NCBI GenBank assembly: GCA_963815325.1
Contig: CAWFGG010000002.1
Span: forward strand, 186,001-250,000
From: JABDII01 sp963815325
GTDB lineage: Bacteria; Gemmatimonadota; Gemmatimonadetes; Gemmatimonadales; GWC2-71-9
Reading direction: 5' to 3'
Length of the DNA stretch: 64,000 nt
Position numbers and translations under genes: made by a program. The notes beneath the pieces were generated by a model. It was not told where the DNA came from, ran no database searches, and saw only the letters and a list, made by a program, of their open reading frames with translations. This document shows, piece after piece, positions 32,748-41,930 of this stretch (position 1 is its first letter; every line of letters begins with the position of its first letter).

Positions 32748-34183
32748 GCCAGGATACCTACCGCTCGCCGCTCGAAGCCCGCTATGCATCGCCGGCCATG
32801 CAGCGGCTGTGGGGCGAGCGTCGGCGGATTGGGCTCTGGCGCCGTCTCTGGCTCGCGTTGGCCGAGGCGCAGCAGGAACTCGGCCTCGGCATCCCCGAGG
32901 CCGCGCTCAGGCAAATGCGCGAGCATCTGGACGATGTCGACCTCGATGCTGCTGCAGCGTACGAGCGCCGGTTCCGCCACGACGTCATGGCCCACATCCA
33001 CGCCTTCGGCGATCAGGCCCCGGAAGCGCGCGGCCATCTCCATCTGGGTGCCACCAGCGCGTTTGTGACCGACAACGCCGACCTCATGATCATGCGCGAT
33101 GCCCTCCGGCTCTTGCTGGGGCGTCTGATCACTGTCCTGACGGGGCTCGAAGCGTTCGCGCGACGCACCAGGGACCTGCCCTGCCTTGCCTACACCCATT
33201 TCCAACCGGCGCAACTCACCACCGTCGGAAAGCGTGCCACGCTGTGGATGCAGGACTTCGCGATCGATGTCGAGACCCTCTGCGACCGGCTCGACCGCCT
33301 GCGATTCCGCGGGTGCAAGGGGACCACCGGCACTCAGGCATCGTTCATCGACCTGTTCGAAGGCGACCACGACAAGGTCCGGGAACTCGAGCGCCGCATC
33401 GCGGCCAAGCTCGGTTTCACCGGGCTGTTCCCCGTGACCGGGCAGACCTATCCCCGGAAGCAGGATTGTATCGTGCTCGACGCCCTGAGCGGGATAGCCC
33501 AGTCCTCGGCCAAGCTGGCCGGTGACCTCAGATTGCTACAGCATGAGGGCGAGCTGTTCGAAGGCTTCGGGCCGGAGCAAGTCGGTTCGAGCGCCATGGC
33601 CTACAAGCGGAACCCGATGCGGGCCGAACGAATGTCCGGGCTGGCACGATTCCTCATCTCGCTGCAGGCCAACGGCGCACACACGGCAGCGGCGCAGTGG
33701 CTCGAGCGCACGCTGGACGACAGCGCCAACCGGCGCCTCGTGCTGCCGGAGGCCTTCCTGGTGTCCGATGCGCTCCTGGTCCTGGCCGCCAACGTGACGG
33801 CCGGACTGGAAGTAGGACAGGACGCGATTCAGCGTCATGTCGACGCCGAAATGCCCTTCATGGCTACCGAGCGTTGGTTGATGCTGGGCGTCGCCGCCGG
33901 GGGCGACCGGCAAACGCTGCACGAGGTCATCCGGCGTCACAGCCATGCGGTGGCGGAGCTGGTCCGTCGCGGCCAACCGAACGATCTCTTGGCCCGATTG
34001 GCCGGAGATCCGGCATTCCGTGCCGTTCCGGAGGCGAGGCTCGAGAAAGAACTGGATCCACGGCACTTCGTGGGACGCGCGCCGGAGCAGGTTGACGAAT
34101 TCTTGGGTGACTATTTCCATCCGCTGCTCGCGCGGGCGCGAGAGCTCGCCACCGTAGCGGATACAGCCGAGGTGCCGGTATGA
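32744..34183 (+). CDS. purB: Adenylosuccinate lyase
   Basis: Cleaves SAICAR and adenylosuccinate, releasing fumarate, in purine synthesis. 479 aa, GTG start coupled to the htrA stop. The fumarase/aspartase-superfamily signature is GSSAMAYKRNPMRAERM (catalytic Ser loop); other marks are HLGATSAFVTDNAD, AYTHFQPAQLTTVGKRA and KGTTGTQASFIDLFEGD. This long form resembles the eukaryote-like PurB branch. The stop overlaps purC (ATGA). Confidence 0.95.
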   Translation: MSQDTYRSPLEARYASPAMQRLWGERRRIGLWRRLWLALAEAQQELGLGIPEAALRQMREHLDDVDLDAAAAYERRFRHDVMAHIHAFGDQAPEARGHLHLGATSAFVTDNADLMIMRDALRLLLGRLITVLTGLEAFARRTRDLPCLAYTHFQPAQLTTVGKRATLWMQDFAIDVETLCDRLDRLRFRGCKGTTGTQASFIDLFEGDHDKVRELERRIAAKLGFTGLFPVTGQTYPRKQDCIVLDALSGIAQSSAKLAGDLRLLQHEGELFEGFGPEQVGSSAMAYKRNPMRAERMSGLARFLISLQANGAHTAAAQWLERTLDDSANRRLVLPEAFLVSDALLVLAANVTAGLEVGQDAIQRHVDAEMPFMATERWLMLGVAAGGDRQTLHEVIRRHSHAVAELVRRGQPNDLLARLAGDPAFRAVPEARLEKELDPRHFVGRAPEQVDEFLGDYFHPLLARARELATVADTAEVPV

Positions 34184-35097
34184 ATCTTCAGACCGCGAGT
34201 CGATTCCCGTTACCCCTGCTCCGACGGGGAAAGGTCCGCGAAGTCTACGACGCCGGGTCGGACATGCTGCTCATCGTGACGAGCGACCGGATCAGCGCAT
34301 TTGATGTCGTCATGAACGAGGCCATCCCCGAGAAGGGGCAGGTGCTCACCCAACTCAGCGCCTTCTGGTTTGAGCAGCTCAGCAGCACGGTCCCGTCGCA
34401 CTACATCACGGCCGACATCGACACGATCTTGGAGCGGCTCCCCGCCCTCGGGTCTGAGCGTGCCTCCTTGGCCGGCCGGTCCATGTTGGCCCGACGCACC
34501 ACACCGATCCTCTTCGAATGCGTCGTCCGGGGCTACCTGGCGGGGTCGGCCTGGGCGGAATACCGTGCGCACGGAACGCTGGCAGGACAGCCGCTGCCCC
34601 CGAACCTCGTCGAAAGCGTCTCGCTCGACCCTCCGCTCTTCTCGCCCGCGACCAAGGCTGACACCGGCCACGACGAGAATATCAGCTACCCGGCGATGGT
34701 CGACGCGTTGGGAGCGGAGACCGCGGATCGAGTCCGGGATGCGAGCCTGGCGTTGTACCGTGCCGGGCAGCGGCACGCGGCCGACCGGGGAATCATCATC
34801 GCCGACACCAAGTTCGAGTTCGGCATCGATGGCACGGGCCAGGTGCTGCTCATTGACGAGCTCCTGACTCCGGACTCTTCACGGTTTTGGCCGGCGGATC
34901 GCTATCGCCCCGGTGTCGGGCAGCCGAGTTTCGACAAGCAACCGCTCCGGGACTACCTGGCAGGGTTGAAGCAGGCCGGGCGCTGGAACGGCGAGGCGCC
35001 ACCGCCGCCCCTGCCACCGGAGGTCGTGGCGTCGACCAGCTCGCGGTACCTCGAGGCATTCGAGCTGCTGACGGGACACCCCTTGGCCGGGCACTAG
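34180..35097 (+). CDS. purC: Phosphoribosylaminoimidazole-succinocarboxamide (SAICAR) synthase
   Basis: ATP-dependent ligation of aspartate to CAIR, 305 aa. Typical features: RRGKVREVYDAGSDMLLIVTSDRISAFD at the N-terminus, VVRGYLAGSAWAEY, the family signature ADTKFEFGID and IDELLTPDSSRFWP. The length and QPSFDKQPLRDYL near the C-terminus match the longer (yeast-like) PurC form. ATG is coupled to purB. Confidence 0.96.
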   Translation: MNLQTASRFPLPLLRRGKVREVYDAGSDMLLIVTSDRISAFDVVMNEAIPEKGQVLTQLSAFWFEQLSSTVPSHYITADIDTILERLPALGSERASLAGRSMLARRTTPILFECVVRGYLAGSAWAEYRAHGTLAGQPLPPNLVESVSLDPPLFSPATKADTGHDENISYPAMVDALGAETADRVRDASLALYRAGQRHAADRGIIIADTKFEFGIDGTGQVLLIDELLTPDSSRFWPADRYRPGVGQPSFDKQPLRDYLAGLKQAGRWNGEAPPPPLPPEVVASTSSRYLEAFELLTGHPLAGH

Positions 35098-35101
35098 CAG
35101 C

Positions 35102-35725
35102 ATGAGGCTAGCTCCCGAGGGACGTCCGTTCATTCTGGGTGCGGTGCTGGTATTGGCGCTCCTGGCCCTGATCGATTGGCGCTGGGCGGTGATCTGGTTA
35201 CCGGTCCTGCTTTGGGTCGTGGCCTTCTTTCGGGATCCCGAGCGCGAGGGACCACGCGGCCATGATCTGGTCCTGGCTCCGGCCGACGGGAAGGTCGTCA
35301 GTGTGCGGGAAATCGAAGAGCCTACCTTTCACGGTGGCCCGACGAATCGGATCTCGATTTTCATGAACGTGTTCGACGTCCACGTGAATCGCTATCCGAC
35401 GGCTGGCACGGTGGCCTTTCGCGACTATCACCCGGGACGCTTTCTCCATGCGGCATCCGAAAAGGCGAGCACCGACAACGAGCAGTCGACCGTGGGGCTT
35501 GCCACCGAGCGGGGGAAGGTACTCGTCCGCCAAATTGCAGGTCTGGTTGCGCGGCGTATCGTTACCGATCATGCAGTCGGCACTCGAGTGGAACAGGGTG
35601 CACGAATGGGCATGATCCGGTTCGGCAGCCGCGTCGATGTGTTCCTGCCCACCACCACGCGGGTCATGGTGGGCGTGGGCGATCGGACCAAAGCGGGACT
35701 CACCGTGGTGGCACAATGGACCTGA
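35102..35725 (+). CDS. psd: Phosphatidylserine decarboxylase, short form
   Basis: Makes phosphatidylethanolamine from phosphatidylserine; pyruvoyl enzyme produced by self-cleavage. 207 aa with two N-terminal hydrophobic helices (residues 10-42). Key stretches are LAPADGKVVSV, IFMNVFDVHVNRYPTAG and the cleavage region RFGSRVDVFLP, where the Gly-Ser bond is the processing site of the short PSD family. Followed at once by pssA (10-base overlap), which makes its substrate. Confidence 0.93.
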   Translation: MRLAPEGRPFILGAVLVLALLALIDWRWAVIWLPVLLWVVAFFRDPEREGPRGHDLVLAPADGKVVSVREIEEPTFHGGPTNRISIFMNVFDVHVNRYPTAGTVAFRDYHPGRFLHAASEKASTDNEQSTVGLATERGKVLVRQIAGLVARRIVTDHAVGTRVEQGARMGMIRFGSRVDVFLPTTTRVMVGVGDRTKAGLTVVAQWT

Positions 35726-36573
35726 ATGTCGGACACCCGCGCCCTCGGCGGCGCACGCGGCGGCGCGGGGTGGTCGTGCTCCCGAGCGCGTTCACGATCG
35801 GGAACCTCTTCTTTGGTTTCTGGTCCATCGTCTCGGCCTCCACCGGGAACTTCATTTGGGCCGGGTGGTTCATCGTCATTTCCGGCGTCCTGGATATGCT
35901 CGATGGCCGGATTGCCCGATTGTCCCGGACCGGCAGCCGGTTCGGAGCCGAGCTCGACTCGCTGGTCGACCTTATCTCGTTTGGAATGGCGCCGGCGCTC
36001 CTCATGTACTTCCTCGAGTTCGCCCAGGCCGGCCGTTTCGCATGGGTCATTTGCTTCATCTACCTGGTCTCGGTGGCCCTCAGGCTGGCTCGCTACAACG
36101 TGTCGACCCCGGAGAGTGATTCCAGCCGGTGGTTCACCGGCTTGCCGTCCACCGCCGGGGGGATGGCGCTCGCGGTCTATTACCCCTTTATCCAGACGCC
36201 ATGGGGTCAGGCCAACCTCACACTGATCAACTCCCAGCTCTTCCTGGTGCTCCTCATGCTGGGCTTGGCAGCGTTGATGGTAAGCAATGTCAGATATCCC
36301 AAGCTTCCAGGTATCGGGATACGATCGGCCCGGGGAATCCTCGGCCTTGTGCTCCACGTGACCATCCTGGCAGGCGGCCTCCTCGTCCCGGAGTACTTCT
36401 TCTTCCCGTTCGGGATGACCTATATCGTGTACGGCTTGCTTCGCGCGACGGTGTACAGTTTGCTCGAGCGGAACGAAGACCCCGACGCGGCCTATCCCGC
36501 CCACCACGCCACGTTCGCACCATCGGTTCATCGAATCGAGGATGCCCCTCGGCGACGGGGGAAGGGCGAATGA
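35716..36573 (+). CDS. pssA: CDP-diacylglycerol-serine O-phosphatidyltransferase
   Basis: Makes phosphatidylserine from CDP-diacylglycerol and serine. 285 aa integral membrane protein with about eight helices. The CDP-alcohol phosphotransferase motif is DGRIARLSRTGSRFGAELDS continuing LVD (DGxxARx8Gx3Dx3D), about residue 58. VYSLLERNEDPDAAYPAHH is a soluble tail. The psd/pssA pair forms a complete PE route inside the purine operon. The stop overlaps purS (ATGA). Confidence 0.93.
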   Translation: MDLNVGHPRPRRRTRRRGVVVLPSAFTIGNLFFGFWSIVSASTGNFIWAGWFIVISGVLDMLDGRIARLSRTGSRFGAELDSLVDLISFGMAPALLMYFLEFAQAGRFAWVICFIYLVSVALRLARYNVSTPESDSSRWFTGLPSTAGGMALAVYYPFIQTPWGQANLTLINSQLFLVLLMLGLAALMVSNVRYPKLPGIGIRSARGILGLVLHVTILAGGLLVPEYFFFPFGMTYIVYGLLRATVYSLLERNEDPDAAYPAHHATFAPSVHRIEDAPRRRGKGE

Positions 36574-36821
36574 CTTTTCGTGTCTTGGTTCGCGTCATGC
36601 CGCGGGCCGGCCTGCTGGACCCCGAGGGTCAAGCCGTGGAACGAGCGCTGACAGAGCTTGGTTTCTCGGAAGCGGCGGCGGTCCGCATGGGTCGGGCCGT
36701 TGAGCTCAGCATCGAGGCGGGGTCGGCAGCGGACGCGGAGCGTCGCGCCCACGCCATGTGCGAGCGGCTCCTCGCCAATCCCGTGACGGAGGATTTTCTC
36801 ATCGAGGTCGTGGCATCATGA
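36570..36821 (+). CDS. purS: Phosphoribosylformylglycinamidine synthase subunit PurS
   Basis: Small subunit bridging PurQ and PurL in the three-part FGAM synthase. 83 aa. The PurS pattern is visible: RVMPRAGLLDPEGQAVERALTELG, then VRMGRAVELSIE, and a C-terminal CERLLANPVTEDFLIEV. ATG 36570 is coupled to pssA and its stop overlaps purQ. Confidence 0.93.
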   Translation: MTFRVLVRVMPRAGLLDPEGQAVERALTELGFSEAAAVRMGRAVELSIEAGSAADAERRAHAMCERLLANPVTEDFLIEVVAS

Positions 36822-37504
36822 CCCGCGCCGCGGTGATCCGTTTTCCCGGCAGCAATTGCGAGACCGAGACCGGCCGCGCCTTGGAAGCCGCCGGCATCGC
36901 GACAACGTTCGTCTGGCACCGCGAAGCGGACATTCACGGCGTTGACTTGGTGGTGCTGCCCGGCGGGTTCAGCTACGGCGATTACCTGCGCTCCGGGGCG
37001 ATCGCGCGGTTCAGCCCGGTGATGGAGGCGGTGCGCCGGCACGCCGCTCGCGGTGGGGCGGTCTTCGGCATCTGCAACGGGTTCCAGATTCTCTGTGAGA
37101 CCGGTCTCCTGCCCGGCGCGCTCATGCGCAACGCCGGGCTCACGTTCGTCTCGCGACCGGTTCGGGTTCGGGTGGAGCGCACCACGACGCCGTTCACCAG
37201 TGCGTACGATCAGGGAGCGGAGCTGGTGCTTCCTGTGGCTCACGGTGAGGGGCGCTTTGAGGCGTCCGAGGAGGTCCGTCGACAGCTGGAGGCCGAGCAC
37301 TGTGTCGTCCTCCGCTACGTGCCCGGTGAGAACCCCAACGGATCAACCGCCGATATTGCCGGTATTTCGAATGCCGCTGGAAACATCGTGGGGATCATGC
37401 CACATCCCGAGCGCGTCGCCGAGGCCGCGCTCGGGAACAGCGACGGTGCCGGTTTCTTCCGCTCTGTGGCGTCGTGGACCCGCGTTCTCAAAGGAGTAGC
37501 CTGA
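36818..37504 (+). CDS. purQ: Phosphoribosylformylglycinamidine synthase subunit PurQ (glutaminase)
   Basis: Class I glutamine amidotransferase supplying ammonia to PurL. 228 aa. FPGSNCETETGRAL at the N-terminus, PGGFSYGDYLRSGAIA, nucleophile Cys in FGICNGFQILCE, and catalytic His/Glu in IMPHPERVAE. ATG 36818 overlaps the purS stop. The stop shares a base with the start of the next gene (TGATG). Confidence 0.96.
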   Translation: MTRAAVIRFPGSNCETETGRALEAAGIATTFVWHREADIHGVDLVVLPGGFSYGDYLRSGAIARFSPVMEAVRRHAARGGAVFGICNGFQILCETGLLPGALMRNAGLTFVSRPVRVRVERTTTPFTSAYDQGAELVLPVAHGEGRFEASEEVRRQLEAEHCVVLRYVPGENPNGSTADIAGISNAAGNIVGIMPHPERVAEAALGNSDGAGFFRSVASWTRVLKGVA

Positions 37505-37842
37505 TGCGAATCGTCCCCTTAGCAGTGTTGACACTCGTGCTTGCCGCCCCGGGCAACACGTTGCCGGCCCAGCAAGCCGGGGTCATCCGGCCGGGCATGA
37601 CCGAGGTCCAGGTTCGCGAGTCCTGGGGCGAGCCGTTGATGGTCCGCCAGCGAGGCGAGTTCATGTACATGTTCTTCGAGAACGGATGCCTGAAGACATG
37701 TGGCATGCACGATCTGGTTATCCTCCAGGGTGGGCAGGTGGTCGATGCGGTGGCCCGGGCGAGTTACCATAGCTACGACGGTGTGTCATCCTCACCGAGT
37801 GAGCGGGTGCCCGAACCAACGCTTCCTGCCGCAAGCCCCTAA
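37504..37842 (+). CDS. Small secreted protein, BamE/SmpA-like fold (uncertain)
   Basis: 112 aa, ATG 37504. A Sec-type signal peptide (MRIVPLAVLTLVLAAPGNTLPAQQ) with a likely cleavage after about residue 22 precedes a short domain with VIRPGMTEVQVRESWGEP, reminiscent of the SmpA/OmlA (BamE-like) start 'GMT...V...GEP', then MYMFFENGCLKTCGMHDLVIL with two Cys that may pair. No lipobox. Function unknown; it lies between purQ and purL. Confidence 0.6.
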   Translation: MRIVPLAVLTLVLAAPGNTLPAQQAGVIRPGMTEVQVRESWGEPLMVRQRGEFMYMFFENGCLKTCGMHDLVILQGGQVVDAVARASYHSYDGVSSSPSERVPEPTLPAASP

Positions 37843-37872
37843 CCGTCCCCCGACGCCGATACGGAAACGCCA

Positions 37873-38196
37873 ATGACCCCTGACAAGCCAAGCAAGAACG
37901 AAGAGGAGTACCACGCACGCAGGGATCTCGAGCTGTTGGAGTCCCACCGCAAACAGCGCCAGGAGGCCGAGCTGGAAGCGGAGCGCCGGACCCACTACAT
38001 GAAGTGTCCGAAGGATGGTCGGGACATTGCCACCGAGACGTTCCACGGGGTCCAGATCGAGCGGTGCCCGCACTGCGGCGGCATCTGGCTCGACGCCGGA
38101 GAACTCGAAGCCCTGATGGCCAAGGACGACACCGGCCTCCTCGGACGGGTGTTCAGCGACATCAGCGCAACCCTGCGGGGGTCGAAGTCGGAATGA
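37873..38196 (+). CDS. Zinc-ribbon (zf-TFIIB-like) protein
   Basis: 107 aa. A charged, coiled-coil-like N-terminus (EEEYHARRDLELLESHRKQR) precedes a TFIIB-type zinc ribbon: MKCPKDGRDIATETFHGVQI, then RCPHCGGIWLDAGELEAL, the hallmark C-terminal half of this family. Function is unknown; proteins of this kind are widespread in bacteria. It sits between purQ and purL in the purine operon. Confidence 0.78.
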   Translation: MTPDKPSKNEEEYHARRDLELLESHRKQRQEAELEAERRTHYMKCPKDGRDIATETFHGVQIERCPHCGGIWLDAGELEALMAKDDTGLLGRVFSDISATLRGSKSE

Positions 38197-38224
38197 TGAC
38201 GGGCGTTGCTCGCCGGGAATCGAC

Positions 38225-40531
38225 GTGACGCCTCCAAGCGCGGTCCTCGACGCCACACCGCTCTCCGGCGAGCCTGCTGTTGGCCAGGAGCTGGTCCGGA
38301 CGCATAACCTCAATGACCTGGAATACCAGCGCATCGTGGCCATGCTCGGCCGCACGCCGACCCTGACCGAGCTGGGCATCTTCTCCGCCCTCTGGTCGGA
38401 GCATTGTTCCTACAAACACTCGAAGCCGGCCCTCCGGACCTTCCCGACCACGGGAGCGCGCGTGCTCCAAGGTCCAGGCGAGAACGCCGGTGTGCTTGCG
38501 CTGCCGGACGGCTGGGCCGTGGCCTTCAAGATCGAGTCCCACAATCATCCATCGGCCGTGGAACCCTACCAAGGCGCGGCAACCGGGGTCGGGGGCATTC
38601 TCCGTGACGTGTTTACCATGGGGGCCAGGCCCATCGCGGTCCTGAACAGCCTGCGCTTCGGACCGCTCGACGACCCACGGAACCGCTACCTCTTCGCGGG
38701 TGTGGTGCGCGGCGTCGGCGACTACGGCAACTGCGTCGGCATTCCGACCCTCGGCGGCGAGGTGGTGTTCGATCGGACGTACACCGGGAACCCGCTGGTC
38801 AATGCCATGTGCGTCGGACTCCTGCGTGCCGACGACGTCATGCGGGCCAAGGCGGAGGGCGCCGGCAATGTACTGCTCGTGGTGGGTGCCCGGACCGGGA
38901 GGGACGGGATCCACGGCGCGAGCTTCGCGTCCGAGGAACTCACCGAGGAGAGCGAGGCCCGGCGTCCACAGGTGCAGGTGGGCGACCCGTTCACTGAGAA
39001 GCTCCTCCTCGAAGCCAGCCTCGAGTTGATCGAGCAGCGCATCATCGTCGCCATCCAGGACATGGGGGCGGCCGGCCTCACCAGTTCCTCAGCGGAAATG
39101 GCGGCGCGTGGAGGCGTCGGAGTGGACATCGACACGGCACTCGTCCCCGTGCGGGTACCGGACATGACGCCGTACGAAATCCTGTTGTCCGAGTCGCAGG
39201 AGCGGATGCTGGTCGTCGCAGAGCCCGATCGGGTCGCCGAGGTCCAGGCCGTCTGCCGGAAATGGGAACTGACCGCGACCCCGATCGGCTCGGTTACCGA
39301 CGACGGCGTGTACCGGATCCGCCATGGCGCACAGGTGGTGGCTGCAATCCCGGGTGAAAGGCTGATCTCGGACTGCCCGGTGTACACGCCCGCGGCACGG
39401 GAGGACCCGGCAGTGGCGGTGCGGCGAGCGACCGAACCGGCCACCGCGCCCCGCCTGAGCGCGGAGCGAGCGCTCGAAGTGCTGCTCGACTGCCCCTCGA
39501 TCGCGAGCAAGCAGTGGGTGTACGAGCAGTACGATTCCACCGTGCGGGCCAACAGTGTCCTGACCCCGGGCGGCGACGCCGGCGTCGTGCGTGTCGAAGG
39601 AACCGAGTTCGGATTGGCCCTTACCGTGGACTGCAATGCCCGCCTGGTTGCGCTCGACCCGTACGAAGGCGCGAAGGCCGCGGTTGCGGAGGCCGCGCGC
39701 AATATCGCCTGCACCGGTGCGGTGCCGCTCGGTGTTACCGATTGCCTCAATTTCGGAAGTCCGGAGCGGCCTGAGGTCTTCTTCCAGTTTCAGGAAGCGT
39801 GCCGAGGCATTGGTGACGCGTGTCGCGCCTTCGAGACGCCCGTCACCGGCGGGAATGTGTCGTTCTATAATGAGAGTCCGCTCGGCGCCATCGACCCGAC
39901 ACCCACCATTGGCATGGTCGGGCTCCTCGAGAACGTCCAACTCGCCGTGGCGAGCCACTTTCGCGCGCCGGGCGACCGGATCCTCATTCTTGGGGAAACG
40001 ACCGGCGAATTGGGTGGCTCAGCCTATTGGGCCGAGGCCCGCGATTTCGTCGGCGGCCGGCCGTCCCCGGTGGACCTCGACGCCGAGCGGCGGCTGCAAC
40101 AATTACTGGTAGCCTCGGCGCGCGCACAGCTCCTGGCGTCCGCCCACGACTGTTCCGACGGCGGGCTTGCCGTGGCCATCGCGGAATCGGCGATGGGCGG
40201 ACCCTACGCGGCGCAGGGCTGCGGGGCGACCGTCGATCTGACGGCGCACGCCGACCGCTCGACACTGGAGCGCATCCTCTTCGGCGAAAACGGTGGCCGA
40301 GTTGTGGCGACCTGCCACCCCGAGCAGGAGAAGCCCCTGCGCAATCTGGCGTCCGACCATGGCGTGCCCATCACGTCGGTGGGAGTGGTTGGGACTCCTG
40401 ACGTACCACTCAGGATTCGCTATGGCGACGCAGCGCTGTCGTGGGACATCCGGAAGCTCCGGACCATCTACTTCGACGCGATTCCCCGACGGATGCGTCA
40501 TTCGCTCTCCCGCGACGGCGCGGAGGCCTAG
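38225..40531 (+). CDS. purL: Phosphoribosylformylglycinamidine synthase subunit PurL (small type)
   Basis: ATP-dependent amidation of FGAR to FGAM. 768 aa, GTG start; the small PurL without fused glutaminase, which needs PurS and PurQ encoded upstream. Marks: ELGIFSALWSEHCSYKHSK near the N-terminus, FKIESHNHPSAVEPYQGAAT, IQDMGAAGLTSSSAEMA, ITGGNVSFYNE-like VTGGNVSFYNESPLG, and AHDCSDGGLAVAIAES. The tandem AIRS-like repeats are apparent. Confidence 0.96.
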   Translation: MTPPSAVLDATPLSGEPAVGQELVRTHNLNDLEYQRIVAMLGRTPTLTELGIFSALWSEHCSYKHSKPALRTFPTTGARVLQGPGENAGVLALPDGWAVAFKIESHNHPSAVEPYQGAATGVGGILRDVFTMGARPIAVLNSLRFGPLDDPRNRYLFAGVVRGVGDYGNCVGIPTLGGEVVFDRTYTGNPLVNAMCVGLLRADDVMRAKAEGAGNVLLVVGARTGRDGIHGASFASEELTEESEARRPQVQVGDPFTEKLLLEASLELIEQRIIVAIQDMGAAGLTSSSAEMAARGGVGVDIDTALVPVRVPDMTPYEILLSESQERMLVVAEPDRVAEVQAVCRKWELTATPIGSVTDDGVYRIRHGAQVVAAIPGERLISDCPVYTPAAREDPAVAVRRATEPATAPRLSAERALEVLLDCPSIASKQWVYEQYDSTVRANSVLTPGGDAGVVRVEGTEFGLALTVDCNARLVALDPYEGAKAAVAEAARNIACTGAVPLGVTDCLNFGSPERPEVFFQFQEACRGIGDACRAFETPVTGGNVSFYNESPLGAIDPTPTIGMVGLLENVQLAVASHFRAPGDRILILGETTGELGGSAYWAEARDFVGGRPSPVDLDAERRLQQLLVASARAQLLASAHDCSDGGLAVAIAESAMGGPYAAQGCGATVDLTAHADRSTLERILFGENGGRVVATCHPEQEKPLRNLASDHGVPITSVGVVGTPDVPLRIRYGDAALSWDIRKLRTIYFDAIPRRMRHSLSRDGAEA

Positions 40532-40535
40532 ATCG

Positions 40536-41930
40536 ATGTGTGGCGTCTTTGGCGTTTCCGGGGTTCCTGAAGCCGCCCGGGTAGCGTACTTGGGACTGTA
40601 CGCACTTCAGCATCGCGGGCAGGAAAGCGCCGGCATCGTCGCGCTGGATAGCGAGGGCACGGCGCACTCGCACCTGGGCATGGGGCTGGTGTCGGAGGTG
40701 TTCACCGACGCGGTCCTCGACGGCCTGCGTGGCGACGTCGCTATCGGACACACCCGGTACTCGACCGCGGGAAGCACCGTGTTGGCCAATGCGCAGCCGT
40801 GCGTGGTCAACTATCGCAACGCTCCGTTGGTCCTGTCGCACAACGGCAACCTCACCAACGCCGCCGAGATCAAAGAGCGCCTCGTGGCGGAGGGTGCCTT
40901 GTTCATGACCTCGACCGACAGCGAAGTGTTGGTCCACCTCATTGCGCGTTCAAAGGCCAACGATCCCGCGCAGCAGATTCGTGGCGCACTGGAGCGTGTG
41001 GAAGGGGCGTACAGTCTCGTTATCGGCGTCGGGCGGACCTTATACGCCGCCGTCGACAGCCGCGGATTCCGACCACTGTTTCTCGGTCGCCTCGGATCCG
41101 GGCTCATCGTCGCGTCGGAAACCTGTGCCTTTGATCTGATCGGCGCGACGCTGGTCCGCGAGTTCGAGCCGGGTGAGTTCGTCCGGATCACGGACGGCCG
41201 GCTCGAACAGTTGCCGCGGCTCGAGCCCCGGCCGGTGAGCCGATGTGTCTTCGAGCTGGTGTATTTCTCCCGGCCCGACAGTACGGTGTTCGGCCGGTCG
41301 GTCGACCGCGTCCGACGGGAGCTAGGCCGGAACCTCGCACGGGAGCACCCGGCCGACGACGCCGAGGTGGTCTTCAGCGTTCCCGATAGTTCCAATGCCA
41401 TGGCGCTGGGGTTCTCCGAGGTCTCGGGCATCAAACTCGAGCATGGCCTGATCCGCAACCACTACATCGGGCGCACCTTCATTCACCCGTCCCAGGCACT
41501 GCGGGTCGAGAAAGTCCGGATCAAGTACAATCCCGTGCGCGATGTGATCGAGGGCAAGTCAGTCGCGGTCGTCGATGACAGCCTGGTCCGCGGCACGACG
41601 AGCAAGGGATTGGTACAGCTGATTCGGTCTGCCGGGGCGCGCCAGGTCCACCTTCGGCTTGCGTCGCCGCCCATTATCGGCCCCTGCCACTACGGCATCG
41701 ATACCCCGTATCCCGATGAGTTGATCGCAACCCGCCATTCGTTGGAGGGAATCCGCGCGTACCTCGGCGTCGACTCTCTGGCGTACCTGTCGCTCGAGGG
41801 CATGTTGGCGGCGGCGGGTGGCGACTCCCGGTTCTGTCACGCCTGTTTCTCGAATCAGTATCCCACTGAGGTGCCGGATCAGGCGATCCGGCTCCACCAG
41901 GCGCCACCTCTCATCCCATCCCACGCATGA
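40536..41930 (+). CDS. purF: Amidophosphoribosyltransferase
   Basis: First committed step of purine synthesis: PRPP plus glutamine to phosphoribosylamine. 464 aa from ATG 40536; processing after Met leaves Cys as the N-terminal nucleophile (MCGVFGVSG), with no propeptide. GQESAGIVALD, IGHTRYSTAG and LSHNGNLTNA form the glutaminase part. The PRPP loop is SVAVVDDSLVRGTTSKGL. C-terminal CHYGIDTPYPDELIA and the Cys residues (CHACFSNQYP) resemble the Bacillus-type enzyme that binds a [4Fe-4S] cluster. The stop overlaps ppdK (ATGA). Confidence 0.95.
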   Translation: MCGVFGVSGVPEAARVAYLGLYALQHRGQESAGIVALDSEGTAHSHLGMGLVSEVFTDAVLDGLRGDVAIGHTRYSTAGSTVLANAQPCVVNYRNAPLVLSHNGNLTNAAEIKERLVAEGALFMTSTDSEVLVHLIARSKANDPAQQIRGALERVEGAYSLVIGVGRTLYAAVDSRGFRPLFLGRLGSGLIVASETCAFDLIGATLVREFEPGEFVRITDGRLEQLPRLEPRPVSRCVFELVYFSRPDSTVFGRSVDRVRRELGRNLAREHPADDAEVVFSVPDSSNAMALGFSEVSGIKLEHGLIRNHYIGRTFIHPSQALRVEKVRIKYNPVRDVIEGKSVAVVDDSLVRGTTSKGLVQLIRSAGARQVHLRLASPPIIGPCHYGIDTPYPDELIATRHSLEGIRAYLGVDSLAYLSLEGMLAAAGGDSRFCHACFSNQYPTEVPDQAIRLHQAPPLIPSHA

